Source of the DNA: Dickeya dianthicola NCPPB 453
GTDB lineage: Bacteria > Pseudomonadota > Gammaproteobacteria > Enterobacterales > Enterobacteriaceae
Direction: 5' to 3'
Length of the DNA: 64,000 nt
Assembly (NCBI RefSeq): GCF_000365305.1
Contig: NZ_CM001841.1
Coordinates: forward strand, 2,520,323-2,584,322
Every line of letters starts with the position of its first letter. Position 1 is the stretch's first letter. The notes beneath the pieces were generated by a model. The model worked only from the letters and a program-made list of their open reading frames with translations. It searched no databases and was not told the DNA's origin. Positions 33,942-44,327 of this stretch are shown here, one piece after another. A program made the position numbers and the translations under genes.

Positions 33942-36900
33942 TTATCCCTCAATCTGCGCCATCGCCTGCAAAATGCGTTTATCAGAAACCGGATAAGGCG
34001 TGCCAAGCTGCTGGGCGAAGTAGCTGACGCGCAGTTCCTCGATCATCCAGCGGATGGCTTTCACGTCGTCATCTTCCCGCCGCTCCGGCGGCAGTGTGTT
34101 CAGCCACTGCTGCCAGGCCTGTTGCACCTGCTCCACTTTCAGCATTTGCGCGCGGTCGCGGTGGACGTCCTGCGCCAGTTTATCCAGCCGACGCTCGATG
34201 GCCTGCAGATAGCGCAGCACATCCGGCAGCCGCTTCCAGCCGTTGTCAGTAACGAAGCCGCGGAATACCAACCCGCTCATCTGGCTTTTGATGTCGCTCA
34301 AGGCTAGCGCCAGCGCCATATCCACCCGGCCTTTGAGCCGCTTGTTGATCGAGAAGACCGCCGTCAGGATCTGCTCCACCTGCTGGGCGATATCCACCAC
34401 CGTGTCATTCAGTTCCGCACGCACCCGCTCGTGTAACTGGCGGAACGCGTCTTCCTGCCACACCGGTCCGCCCGCCACCGTCATCAACTTGTCCACGCCG
34501 CAGGCGATGCAATCGTCGATCAGCTCCAGCACCTTGCCGTAGGGATTGAAATACAGCCCCAGCTTGGCCTTGTTAGGCAGCTTTTCGTGCAGGTACTTGA
34601 TGGGAGACGGAATATTCAGCAACAGCAGGCGGCGCTGACCGCGCCACATCATCTGTTGCTGCTGGTGCGGCGTATCGAACAGACGAATCGCCACGCTGTC
34701 TTTCTCATCCACCAGCGCCGGGTAGGCTTTTACCGCGTAGCCGCCGCGTTTCTGCTCGTAACGCTCCGGCAAATCGCCAAAACTCCAGATATGCAGCTCG
34801 CGCTGTTCGATGCCGTCATCCGCCACCGCCGACAGCGTTTGCTGCACCTTCTCCTGCAACTGATCTTTCAATGCCCGCAGATTCTTGCCTTCCCGCAACG
34901 TCCGGTTTTTCTCGTCCACCACCCGGAAGGTCATTTTCAGGTGATCGGCCACCTGATCCCACTGCCAGGCTTCGCGGTCAACCGTCACGCCGGTCATCTG
35001 CCGCAGCTCGCGCTCCAGCGCCTCCAGCAGCCCTTTCTCCAACGGCGTCACCCGCGCCAGAAACGCGTCGGCATAGTTGGGCGCCGGCACGAAGTTGCGC
35101 CGTATCGGTTTCGGCAGCGATTTGATCAACGCCACCACCACGTCACGGCGCAGCCCTGGGATCTGCCATTCGAATCCGTCCTCTTTAACCTGATTCAACA
35201 CCGGCAGCGGGATATGCACGGTGACGCCGTCGGCGTCCGCCCCCGGTTCGAACTGGTAGGTGAGGCGCAAACGCAGTTCGCCCTGCTGCCAGTGGTTCGG
35301 GTAGTCCAGCGCGCTGACGCGCTCCGCCCCGTCTTTGATCAGCATCGTCTTCTCGAAATTCAGCCGATCCGGGTCGGTTTTCGACGCCTGTGTCCACCAG
35401 TTATCGAAATGACGGCTCGACACCAGGTCTTGGGGAAGACGCTGGTCGTAGAACGCAAACAGCATCTCGTCATCCACCAGAATGTCGCGGCGGCGCGACT
35501 TGTTCTCCAGCTCTTCCACTTCCGAGCGCAGCTTCTGGTTGGCGCGGAAAAACGCGTGTTGGGTTTGCCAGTCGCCTTCCACCAGCGCATGGCGAATAAA
35601 CAGCTCGCGCGACACTACCGGGTCGATGGCGCCGTAATTCACCTTGCGGGCCGCCACCAGCGGCAGACCGTACAGCGTGACCTTTTCCTGCGCCATCACC
35701 GCGCCCTGCGCTTTTTCCCAGTGCGGCTCGCTGTAGCTGCGTTTGATCAGATGCTGCGCCAGCGGTTCAACCCATTCCGGTTCGATGCGGGCGGCGATGC
35801 GTCCCCACAGGCGGCTGGTTTCCACCAGTTCCGCCACGATGGCCCACTTCGGCGGCTTTTTGAACAGGCCCGAACCGGGGAAAATGGCGAAACGGGTATT
35901 GCGCGCCCCGCTGAATTCCTGTTTTTCGACGTCTTTTTGCCCGATGTGGGACAGCAATCCGGTCAGCAGCGCGCCGTGCAGGCTACGGTAATCCGCCGGT
36001 TCGCTGTTGACCGGGAAACCCAGCTCTTTGACCACCTGGCGCAACTGGGTGTAGATATCCTGCCATTCCCTCACCCGCAGGTAGTTGAGGTAATCGCTGC
36101 GGCACAGTTTGCGAAACTGGCTGGACGACAGCGCTTTCTGCTGCTCTTGCAGGTAATCCCACAGGTTGACGAAGGTCAGGAAATCGGACTCTTTGTCGAC
36201 GAAACGGCGGTGTTTCTCCTCCGCGGCCTGCTTTTTCTCCACCGGGCGCTCGCGCGGGTCCTGAATCGACAACGCCGCGGTGATGATCATCGCCTCACGC
36301 ACGCAGCTGGTCTGGCGCGCTTCCAGCACCATGCGCGCCAGCCGCGGGTCGATAGGCAACTGCGCCAGATGGCGCCCCTGTGGCGTCAACCGGTAGTGAC
36401 CGTCGTCGCTGCTCTGAAGCGCGCTCAGTTCTTCCAGCAGCCGCACCCCATCCTGAATGTTGCGCTTGTCCGGCGCGTCGACAAACGGAAACGCCGCAAT
36501 ATCGCCCAACCCCAACGCCGTCATCTGCAAAATGACAGACGCCAGATTAGTGCGCAAAATTTCCGGGTCGGTAAACGCCGGCCGGGAGAGAAAATCCTGC
36601 TCGGAATAAAGCCGGATGCAAATGCCCGCCGCCACGCGGCCGCAGCGCCCTTTGCGCTGGTTGGCGGAAGCCTGCGACACCGGCTCGATAGGCAGCCGCT
36701 GCACCTTGGTACGATAGCTGTAACGGCTGATGCGCGCGGTGCCGGGGTCAATCACATAACGAATGCCCGGCACCGTCAGCGAGGTTTCCGCCACGTTGGT
36801 CGCCAGCACGATGCGCCGCCCGTGGTGAGACTGGAACACCCGGTTCTGCTCCTGGTTGGAGAGCCGCGCGTACAGCGGCAAAATCTCGGTATGCGGCAAG

Positions 36901-37829
36901 TCCTGCTTGTTCAGCGCATCAGCGGTATCGCGGATCTCCCGCTCGCCGCTCATAAACACCAGAATATCGCCCGGCCCTTCGCGGCACAGTTCGTCCACCG
37001 CATCCAGCATCGCCTGCAACTGGTCACGGTCGCCGTCTTGCGCCTCTTCCACCACCGGCCGGTAACGAACATCCACCGGATACGTCCGTCCGGACACCTC
37101 AATGATCGGCGCATTGCCGAAGTGGCGCGAAAAACGCTGCGGATCGATGGTGGCAGAGGTGATGATCACCTTGAGGTCCGGACGTCGGGGCAGCAGTTGC
37201 CGGAGATAACCGAGAATAAAGTCGATGTTGAGGCTGCGTTCGTGCGCCTCGTCGATGATCAGCGTGTCGTACTGCATCAACAGCCGGTCCTGCTGAATCT
37301 CCGCCAGCAGAATACCGTCCGTCATCAGTTTGACCAGCGTGTTGTCGCCAATCTGATCGTTGAATCGCACCTTGTAACCCACGGCGCCGCCAAGCGGCGT
37401 CTCCAGCTCCGCCGCGATGCGATCCGCTACGCTGCGGGCCGCCAGCCGGCGCGGCTGAGTATGACCAATCAGCCCGGTGACGCCGCGCCCCAGCTCCAGA
37501 CACATCTTCGGCAACTGGGTGGTTTTGCCGGAACCGGTTTCCCCGGCCACGATCACCACCTGATGGTCGCGGATAGCGCTGAGGATCGCCTCGCGTTTCT
37601 GGCTCACCGGCAATGCTTCCGGGTAACGTATCGCCGGCAACGACGCCTTGCGCTGCTCCACCCGCAAGCGCGCGGCGTCGATCTCCCGGCCAATTTCCTG
37701 CGCAATTGAAACCTGTGCTTGCGGGTTTCCCACTTTCATCGCGCCTTGCAAACGGCGGCGCAGGCGTTGCCGGTCGCGCAACATTAGCGCATTAAGCTGA
37801 GGTTCTAACGCATGGAGAGGTGATGTCAC
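33942..37829 (-). CDS. hrpA: ATP-dependent RNA helicase HrpA
   Basis: A 1295-residue DEAH-box helicase (E. coli HrpA 1300), reported to resolve stalled or collided ribosomes in E. coli. Motif I is VVIVAGETGSGKTTQLPKM, motif II LIIDEAHERSLNIDF, motif III ITSATIDPQRFS, and motif VI SQASANQRKGRCGRVAAGIC. The long C-terminal half with the HrpA-specific domain is complete to SDKRILQAMAQIEG. The GTG at 37829 is chosen because AAGGAAT lies seven bases before it; an in-frame ATG 14 codons upstream has no support. It is divergent from azoR. Confidence 0.94.
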   Translation of the reverse strand: MTSPLHALEPQLNALMLRDRQRLRRRLQGAMKVGNPQAQVSIAQEIGREIDAARLRVEQRKASLPAIRYPEALPVSQKREAILSAIRDHQVVIVAGETGSGKTTQLPKMCLELGRGVTGLIGHTQPRRLAARSVADRIAAELETPLGGAVGYKVRFNDQIGDNTLVKLMTDGILLAEIQQDRLLMQYDTLIIDEAHERSLNIDFILGYLRQLLPRRPDLKVIITSATIDPQRFSRHFGNAPIIEVSGRTYPVDVRYRPVVEEAQDGDRDQLQAMLDAVDELCREGPGDILVFMSGEREIRDTADALNKQDLPHTEILPLYARLSNQEQNRVFQSHHGRRIVLATNVAETSLTVPGIRYVIDPGTARISRYSYRTKVQRLPIEPVSQASANQRKGRCGRVAAGICIRLYSEQDFLSRPAFTDPEILRTNLASVILQMTALGLGDIAAFPFVDAPDKRNIQDGVRLLEELSALQSSDDGHYRLTPQGRHLAQLPIDPRLARMVLEARQTSCVREAMIITAALSIQDPRERPVEKKQAAEEKHRRFVDKESDFLTFVNLWDYLQEQQKALSSSQFRKLCRSDYLNYLRVREWQDIYTQLRQVVKELGFPVNSEPADYRSLHGALLTGLLSHIGQKDVEKQEFSGARNTRFAIFPGSGLFKKPPKWAIVAELVETSRLWGRIAARIEPEWVEPLAQHLIKRSYSEPHWEKAQGAVMAQEKVTLYGLPLVAARKVNYGAIDPVVSRELFIRHALVEGDWQTQHAFFRANQKLRSEVEELENKSRRRDILVDDEMLFAFYDQRLPQDLVSSRHFDNWWTQASKTDPDRLNFEKTMLIKDGAERVSALDYPNHWQQGELRLRLTYQFEPGADADGVTVHIPLPVLNQVKEDGFEWQIPGLRRDVVVALIKSLPKPIRRNFVPAPNYADAFLARVTPLEKGLLEALERELRQMTGVTVDREAWQWDQVADHLKMTFRVVDEKNRTLREGKNLRALKDQLQEKVQQTLSAVADDGIEQRELHIWSFGDLPERYEQKRGGYAVKAYPALVDEKDSVAIRLFDTPHQQQQMMWRGQRRLLLLNIPSPIKYLHEKLPNKAKLGLYFNPYGKVLELIDDCIACGVDKLMTVAGGPVWQEDAFRQLHERVRAELNDTVVDIAQQVEQILTAVFSINKRLKGRVDMALALALSDIKSQMSGLVFRGFVTDNGWKRLPDVLRYLQAIERRLDKLAQDVHRDRAQMLKVEQVQQAWQQWLNTLPPERREDDDVKAIRWMIEELRVSYFAQQLGTPYPVSDKRILQAMAQIEG

Positions 37830-38794
<965 letters not shown>

Positions 38795-38890
38795 CGATTA
38801 CGCGTTGATTCCCCTCATATTTACCGCCGTGCTGTCCTGACAGCAACGTGAGTCTGGCAACAGACACCGTGTCACCGCACACGGCGGGTT

Positions 38891-39154
38891 TTAGTTCTCC
38901 TGTTTCTTATCTTGCAATCTGGTTTTTTCTTGCGCGTCTGCGTCTGCCGGTGCGCTTTTCTTTATTTGCTCGCCAATACGCTTATCCGACCTCTCCAGCA
39001 GTTGCACCGTTTCTTTATCCGTGTGGATGCGAATGTCGTGCTCAATGCGCACATTCATGTTGATGGTGATCGGTTCTTTCGGCGCCGCCACCTCAATGCG
39101 CGGGGTGCAGCCGACCAGCAGCACGGCAGCCATCGCGGCACAGGCTGTTTTCAT
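38891..39154 (-). CDS. ynbE: Outer membrane lipoprotein YnbE with C-terminal extension
   Basis: An 87-residue lipoprotein. The lipobox LLVGC precedes TPRIEVAAPKEPITINMNVR, essentially identical to E. coli YnbE (61 residues). YnbE pairs with the AsmA-like protein YdbH to form a bridge between inner and outer membranes used for lipid transport. Here about 25 extra residues (SDKRIGEQIKKSAPADADAQ and onward) extend the C-terminus. It starts 23 bp after the ydbH stop. In E. coli ydbL follows; here the next gene is azoR on the other strand, so ydbL is not at this locus. Confidence 0.88.
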   Translation of the reverse strand: MKTACAAMAAVLLVGCTPRIEVAAPKEPITINMNVRIEHDIRIHTDKETVQLLERSDKRIGEQIKKSAPADADAQEKTRLQDKKQEN

Positions 39155-39177
39155 TTCATCCCCTTATTCATAGTGAG

Positions 39178-41781
39178 TTACTCCGCGGCCTGCTGTTCCA
39201 GCGATGCCTTCAGGTTATCGCCAAAGCGCAGGCTGTGCCACAGTTGGAAAATGTTCTCCTGCTGGCGGTAATTCAGCACAATGTCGCGCCGCGACTGGTC
39301 ATCCATCACGCTGTGGCCGGTGATACGCGACACCAACGACAACTCGCCGCGCTGGCTGAGATCCAGCGTGACCCAGGAACGCCCAATCTCCATATAACGC
39401 AGCCAGGCCACCGCCGCGGCGTTGGCGACGCTGTTCTGCGCCAGTTTGTCCGCCAGTTGCGGGTCCAGCCGTACGGTCAGCGGCGTGTCATTGGTGAATT
39501 TACCGTCCCGCACCAGCATCGACGGATGATTGAAATCCAGCGGCAAGACCCCGCTTACCCGGCCGGACATCGACAGCTTTTTCGCCCGCAACCCGGTCAT
39601 CAGCTCGCCGATATCAATACCTTGTAGCCGTAACACCGCGGTATCATGCGCCGGCAGACGCAGCGGCGACAACGACAGGTGCCCGTCCAGCACGTCCAGA
39701 TCCAACTGTGCCAGCGTCAGCGGGTGGCGTTCGCCGTAGGGATAGTTGCCGTATACCTGCACATCGATGTTCTGCACCGGGAACACGCTATCCAGCCGGT
39801 TGATGCGCAACGCCGCCGGGCGGGAAATCCCCAATTGCCAGCGGTGATTTTCAAATCGGTACGGCAGCACAAAATTCACCCCGCTGACTTCGCCATCCGC
39901 CAGCCAGGCGCCGCCGTTTTTCACCACCCAATGACCGCCGGCGCGAAATCCCTGACCGCGAGCGGCAGAAAATGCGGTCTGTGCGTAAAACTGACCGCTA
40001 CGGATCGCCAGCTCCCAGGCTGGCGGCAGCAACGTCTGGAACACCCGCAACGGCTGAGGCGACCACCAGCCGTTGCCGCGCAGGCGTTGTCCATCCCAGC
40101 GACCGGTGAGCTGGATCGGGCCCACTGGATCCGCCTGCAACTGGCCGCGCCACTGGAAGTCCTGCGGATTGAGCCCGCGAATATCAACAGTCAGTTCGGT
40201 GGTGGGCAACTTGCCGCCACCGTGAAGATTTACCTGCTTCGCCGCCAGCCTGAATGCGCCGTGCAACGAGGCTGCCGCCGGGTCGCGCCGCCAGCGCAGC
40301 GGTTCGGTCAGCGCCAGCCGCGGCTGGTCAACCGTCACCACGCCGTAACGCAGTTGGTTAAGGCCGCTGGATAAGGACTCGACCTCAATCAGGTCATCCT
40401 GCCAGCGGCCATGCCCGGCAATATCCCAACGCCCCTGCAACGGCGGCAGATGTCCTTCGCCCCAGTAACGCCAGCGCCAGTCGCCGCTATCAGGCCAGAA
40501 CTGTTGCGCCTTGCCGTCCAGATGTAGCTGGAAACGCCCCCAATAGCTATCGCGCATGGTCACAATGGCCTGCAACCGGCCGCTGACGCCCTGCCGGGTA
40601 ACCTGGATACCGGCCAGCGGCCAGCGCGCTTCTTCCAGCGTCACCGTCGGGCGCGGCAAACCCCAGGCCCGTAATAGCGAGCCGGGCAGCAGCAGCACGG
40701 TTGGGTCCAGCACGGCACCTTTCACCGTTCCCGGCAGCGACGCGAAAATCGACAGATCAGGCAGATTAGCCTGCCCGGTAAGCTGAAAACGGATATCGCT
40801 GTCGGTCAGCCCCACCTGGCCCGGCCCCAGCGACAACACCGCGTTGGCGCGGCCGTTGTGCCCTTGCGTCAGCACATTAAGCCGCGCCTCCAACCGTAAC
40901 GGATCGTGCAAACCCAACACGTCATACAGCGTCAACGCGATGCCGCCTGTCAGCGGCTGGCTGGCGTACGGCCAGCGCCAGCGGCCATCGTGAATGCGCA
41001 GGTTGCCGTCGCTCACCTGCCACGGCAACGTCAGCAATGGCTCTGGCATCGACGCCACGCTGACCGTCAGTTCGCCCTGATTGCCATGCCAACGCAATGT
41101 GGCGCTGGCCGGCTCCGGCAACCACAGCGGCAACTGCTGCCCCTGCACTTCGCCCTGCTCCGGCACGCGGTTGAGCGCCGGCGCCAGTTGCATCGCACCG
41201 TTGATCAGCAGCGGCGGATGCGCCGTCGCGGCGCGCATCTGACCTTGTTGCAGCGTCAGCTCGGCGCCGTGCAGTTCAGCCTGCAGCTGTAGCTGGTCGC
41301 TCTGAATTCGAAGTTGCTGACGCGACGCGTCGGTAGAGAGTTGCAGGCTGCCGGCCTGCGTCAGCCAGGGTGTAATCGCAACGCGATGCAGCATCAGCTC
41401 GGCTGCCGGCAGCCGCTGCTGCCACTGGGCCAGCAGCGGGGCGGTCATGCTGGGAGAAACCGGCCACTGTTGCAGGCAGACCGCATCCAGCGTCAGCGAC
41501 TCCGCCTCCAGCCGCCAGCGCCCTTCCCGATAACGAACCAGCAAGCCCGACAGCGTAGCCGGCTGGCACTGCGCCAAACGCAGTTGCATGTCAGGCAGCC
41601 AGAATCCCCCCTGCCGCCAGCCGGGCGTCTCCTCCATCACCACGCTGACATCGGCGGGCAAATAGGGCCGCAGCAATCCCGGCAGCCAGCGCGGCATAGT
41701 CCAGCAGGCGGTCGCCACGCCCAGCGCCAGCACGAACGCCAACGCAGCCAGCCAGCCTGCATAGCGCATTAACGTCAGCAT
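39178..41781 (-). CDS. ydbH: AsmA-like intermembrane bridge protein YdbH
   Basis: An 867-residue protein (E. coli YdbH 879) with one N-terminal inner-membrane anchor (AGWLAALAFVLALGVATACW) and a long periplasmic region predicted to be beta-rich, forming a groove for phospholipids. Conserved segments include GVSGRLQAIVTMRDSYWGRF, WRWRYWGEGHLPPLQGRWDI, ARGQGFRAGGHWVVKNGGAW and, near the end, YRQQENIFQLWHSLRFGDNL. It is partly redundant with TamB and YhdP in E. coli. A second ATG four codons in is an equally possible start. Confidence 0.92.
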   Translation of the reverse strand: MLTLMRYAGWLAALAFVLALGVATACWTMPRWLPGLLRPYLPADVSVVMEETPGWRQGGFWLPDMQLRLAQCQPATLSGLLVRYREGRWRLEAESLTLDAVCLQQWPVSPSMTAPLLAQWQQRLPAAELMLHRVAITPWLTQAGSLQLSTDASRQQLRIQSDQLQLQAELHGAELTLQQGQMRAATAHPPLLINGAMQLAPALNRVPEQGEVQGQQLPLWLPEPASATLRWHGNQGELTVSVASMPEPLLTLPWQVSDGNLRIHDGRWRWPYASQPLTGGIALTLYDVLGLHDPLRLEARLNVLTQGHNGRANAVLSLGPGQVGLTDSDIRFQLTGQANLPDLSIFASLPGTVKGAVLDPTVLLLPGSLLRAWGLPRPTVTLEEARWPLAGIQVTRQGVSGRLQAIVTMRDSYWGRFQLHLDGKAQQFWPDSGDWRWRYWGEGHLPPLQGRWDIAGHGRWQDDLIEVESLSSGLNQLRYGVVTVDQPRLALTEPLRWRRDPAAASLHGAFRLAAKQVNLHGGGKLPTTELTVDIRGLNPQDFQWRGQLQADPVGPIQLTGRWDGQRLRGNGWWSPQPLRVFQTLLPPAWELAIRSGQFYAQTAFSAARGQGFRAGGHWVVKNGGAWLADGEVSGVNFVLPYRFENHRWQLGISRPAALRINRLDSVFPVQNIDVQVYGNYPYGERHPLTLAQLDLDVLDGHLSLSPLRLPAHDTAVLRLQGIDIGELMTGLRAKKLSMSGRVSGVLPLDFNHPSMLVRDGKFTNDTPLTVRLDPQLADKLAQNSVANAAAVAWLRYMEIGRSWVTLDLSQRGELSLVSRITGHSVMDDQSRRDIVLNYRQQENIFQLWHSLRFGDNLKASLEQQAAE

Positions 41782-42125
41782 GGATTATGTTTCAGGGTTA
41801 TTCGGGCCATCATCATTTTGTCATTCAGTGCGAATCGTAGCGGTTTACACACCCAAAGCCACCATTCAGTTCACATTCCCCCGCAAAATCCGTACATATC
41901 AATTACCTCATCGTGATAAAATTTTTACATAAGCGCAGTGTTTGGATAACACGTCGATGACCGACCCTGTGGCGCCGACCCTGTGACGCCGATCCTGTGA
42001 CGCCATAATGCTGCGGCACGACGGCGTGAGCGCCAATCCTGCCCGGATTATACAGTCATCAACATTGTTGCTTATTTAAACCATACGGACCGGCTTTACC
42101 CCCATATTGCAAAAAGGGATGTTGC
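41782..42125. other. Intergenic region between ydbH and the second Aer-like gene
   Basis: About 340 bp with promoters for two divergent genes and a 14-bp tandem repeat (separate entry). No gene seen. Confidence 0.5.
41963..42004 (+). repeat. 14-bp tandem repeat, three units
   Basis: GACCCTGTGGCGCC, GACCCTGTGACGCC and GATCCTGTGACGCC run head to tail, each one base different from the next. About 120 bp before the receptor gene start. Confidence 0.85.
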
Positions 42126-43679
42126 ATGCGTAAAAATTATCCAGTCAGTCAACGTCAGTATCCGCTGGATGCCAAGACTAAACTGATGTCGGTGACCACC
42201 CCTGACAGCCACATTACCTACGCTAACGCCGATTTCATCAACGTCAGCGGCTACGAGCCGGAAGAACTGATGAATCAACCGCATAATATTATCCGCCATC
42301 CGGATATGCCACCTTCTGCCTTCGCGGACATGTGGAATACCCTAAAAGCCGGAAAAATCTGGACCGGCGTGGTCAAAAATCGTTGCAAGAACGGCGATCA
42401 CTACTGGGTACGCTCCAGCACCACGCCCCTGAAGCGGGACGGCAAGCTGATGGGCTACATGTCGGTACGCACCGCGGCGACGGCGGAGGAAATCAGCCAG
42501 GCGGAAGCGCTCTACGCGCAGGTGAATCAGGGCACGCTGGGAAATCGCGCCTTCCATCACGGCCTGCTGGTTTACACCGGCCCGCTGAAATGGCTGAGCC
42601 TGTTCAAAGCCATGCCGCTGCGCTGGCGCATCCGCAGCTACTTTGGGCTGCTGGGGGGGCTGCCGCTGGCCGTCGCGTTCGCCTTGCTGCCCAAAACGGC
42701 ACTGATCTGGGGGCTGTTTCCGGCATTGATGGCGTTAGCCTGCCTGTTCTGCGAACTGCTGGTGCAGCAGGTCGCCAGGCCGGTGGAACAGATTCTCGAA
42801 CAGGCGATGCGCTCTGCGGCCGGCCAGGCCAATAGCCTGACCCCACTCAATCGCGCCGACGAAATCGGCATGTTGATGCGCGCCGTCAATCAATCCGGTA
42901 TGAACTTCCGTACCTTCGTCGATGACGTCAACAGTAATCTGCAGGAGCTGAAAATCGCCTGTAGCGAAATCGCACAGGGCAACCACATTCTGGCGGAGTG
43001 TTGCGAGAAAACCGAAGAGAGCCTGCAGCAAACCGCCGCGTCGGTGGAACAGTTAACCGCTACCATCAAGAGCAATGCCGACGCCTCGCAACGCGCATCG
43101 CAGTACGCGCAAGACGTTAATCAGGTGGTTAACGTGGGCGAACAGGCCGTATCGGAGGTCGCCAATACTATGCAAGCGATCACCCGCGCCAGTGAACGTA
43201 TCACCAATATTATTGGCGTACTGGATAACCTGGCGTTCCAGACCAACATTCTGGCGATCAACGCCGCGGTGGAAGCCGCCCATGCCGGGGAACAGGGCAA
43301 GAGTTTTGCGGTAGTGGCCAGCGAAGTGCGCTCGCTGGCGCAGCGCAGCGCCGCTTCCGCCAAAGACATCGCCGCGCTTATCGACAACACGCTGTCCAGC
43401 ATCCGCGCCGGCGATCAGCAGGTTGTGCATACCAACCGCTCGATGAACAACATTCTGGTCAAAGTGCAGGACGTCACCCACCTGATGAACGATATCAGCC
43501 TGGCGACCCAGGAGCAGTCGCAGGGATTGCAGCAGATCAACGACGCGGTCAACCGTATCGATGAACTGACCCATCAGAATACGGCGCTGGCCAGCCAATC
43601 CAACTCCGCCACCGGGCACCTGCAACAGCAGATCGCCAGCATAGCGCAGGCAGTTTCAGTATTCGGCGCGTCAAAATAG
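42126..43679 (+). CDS. Aer-like PAS methyl-accepting chemotaxis protein (second copy)
   Basis: A 517-residue paralogue of the receptor at 11852. The PAS domain has GYEPEELMNQPHNIIRHPDM and the start MRKNYPVSQRQYPLDAKTKL. Two hydrophobic segments (about 175-220: LLGGLPLAVAFALLPKTALI, LFPALMALACLFCELLVQQV) form the anchor. The cytoplasmic tip is [40 protein letters not shown]; Ile and His replace residues usual in the consensus. It has no C-terminal pentapeptide. It probably senses redox state or electron transport via FAD. The first copy is nearer the consensus at the tip. Confidence 0.9.
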   Translation: MRKNYPVSQRQYPLDAKTKLMSVTTPDSHITYANADFINVSGYEPEELMNQPHNIIRHPDMPPSAFADMWNTLKAGKIWTGVVKNRCKNGDHYWVRSSTTPLKRDGKLMGYMSVRTAATAEEISQAEALYAQVNQGTLGNRAFHHGLLVYTGPLKWLSLFKAMPLRWRIRSYFGLLGGLPLAVAFALLPKTALIWGLFPALMALACLFCELLVQQVARPVEQILEQAMRSAAGQANSLTPLNRADEIGMLMRAVNQSGMNFRTFVDDVNSNLQELKIACSEIAQGNHILAECCEKTEESLQQTAASVEQLTATIKSNADASQRASQYAQDVNQVVNVGEQAVSEVANTMQAITRASERITNIIGVLDNLAFQTNILAINAAVEAAHAGEQGKSFAVVASEVRSLAQRSAASAKDIAALIDNTLSSIRAGDQQVVHTNRSMNNILVKVQDVTHLMNDISLATQEQSQGLQQINDAVNRIDELTHQNTALASQSNSATGHLQQQIASIAQAVSVFGASK

Positions 43680-43781
43680 GCGGCGTCATCCGTTCAGGAT
43701 GGGGAACGCCCAGCCCTCATCGGGTCAACCCCTGATCGTTCAACCGGTGGCGCCATGCCGCCGGTCATCCGCTAACGCGGC

Positions 43782-44060
43782 TTAACCCGCCGGACAGCTG
43801 CCGTTCATCAACGCCGCTTCGTCGCAGCGCTTGCCGTTAGCCAGCAGACAGGTGCCGATGCTCGCCCCGCTCAGTTGACGCGAAACCCCCATACGCCCGC
43901 CCGCCAGCGTACAGTTAGCCTCCGCCGGCGTGCCCTGCCCTTGCCACACCGCGCGCTGCGGCGCTACCGATTCCGGAACCTGCGCCGATTCCGTTTGTCC
44001 GCCACTGCAAGCCACCAGCATCAGGGTGGCGCCCGCCACCAGCCATTGCGGCATATTCAT
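43782..44060 (-). CDS. DUF333-type lipoprotein
   Basis: A 92-residue lipoprotein: MNMPQWLVAGATLMLVACSG ends in a lipobox (LVAC). The C-terminal half, NCTLAGGRMGVSRQLSGASI then GTCLLANGKRCDEAALMNGS CPAG, matches the DUF333 pattern C..GG....G..G.C.L..G..C.E.AL..G.C (the family loosely labelled putative hemolysin). Four to five cysteines likely form disulphides in the periplasm or outer membrane. The start at 44060 follows CAGGAGT with 11 bases spacing; the upstream frame extension is not supported. Function unknown. Confidence 0.82.
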   Translation of the reverse strand: MNMPQWLVAGATLMLVACSGGQTESAQVPESVAPQRAVWQGQGTPAEANCTLAGGRMGVSRQLSGASIGTCLLANGKRCDEAALMNGSCPAG

Positions 44061-44327
44061 GTTTTTGTCGACTCCTGTGTCGTGAATACGAGAGGTCATC
44101 GGCCAATGTTGCCGCCACGCGGCAGAATTCGACCTAATCCTATTTACCCTACTTCCTTGCCCCACTTCTTTACCACATTTTTGTAGTGTGAGCAGCAACG
44201 GCTCGTCACCGGTTTTCACCTCTCATGTTTTTACGTACGGTAAGTAACAAATACAATTATTTTCAGGGAGATACATTATATGATCTTATTTTTCAGACAC
44301 TAAAGGCAGCCGGTCGTTGGTCGATTA

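Noticed and set aside
34587..37709. A 1040-codon open frame on the plus strand opposite hrpA
   Set aside because: It is an exact antisense of hrpA in GC-rich DNA, where long antisense frames are common. It has no ribosome binding site and no recognisable domain, while hrpA is complete and conserved.
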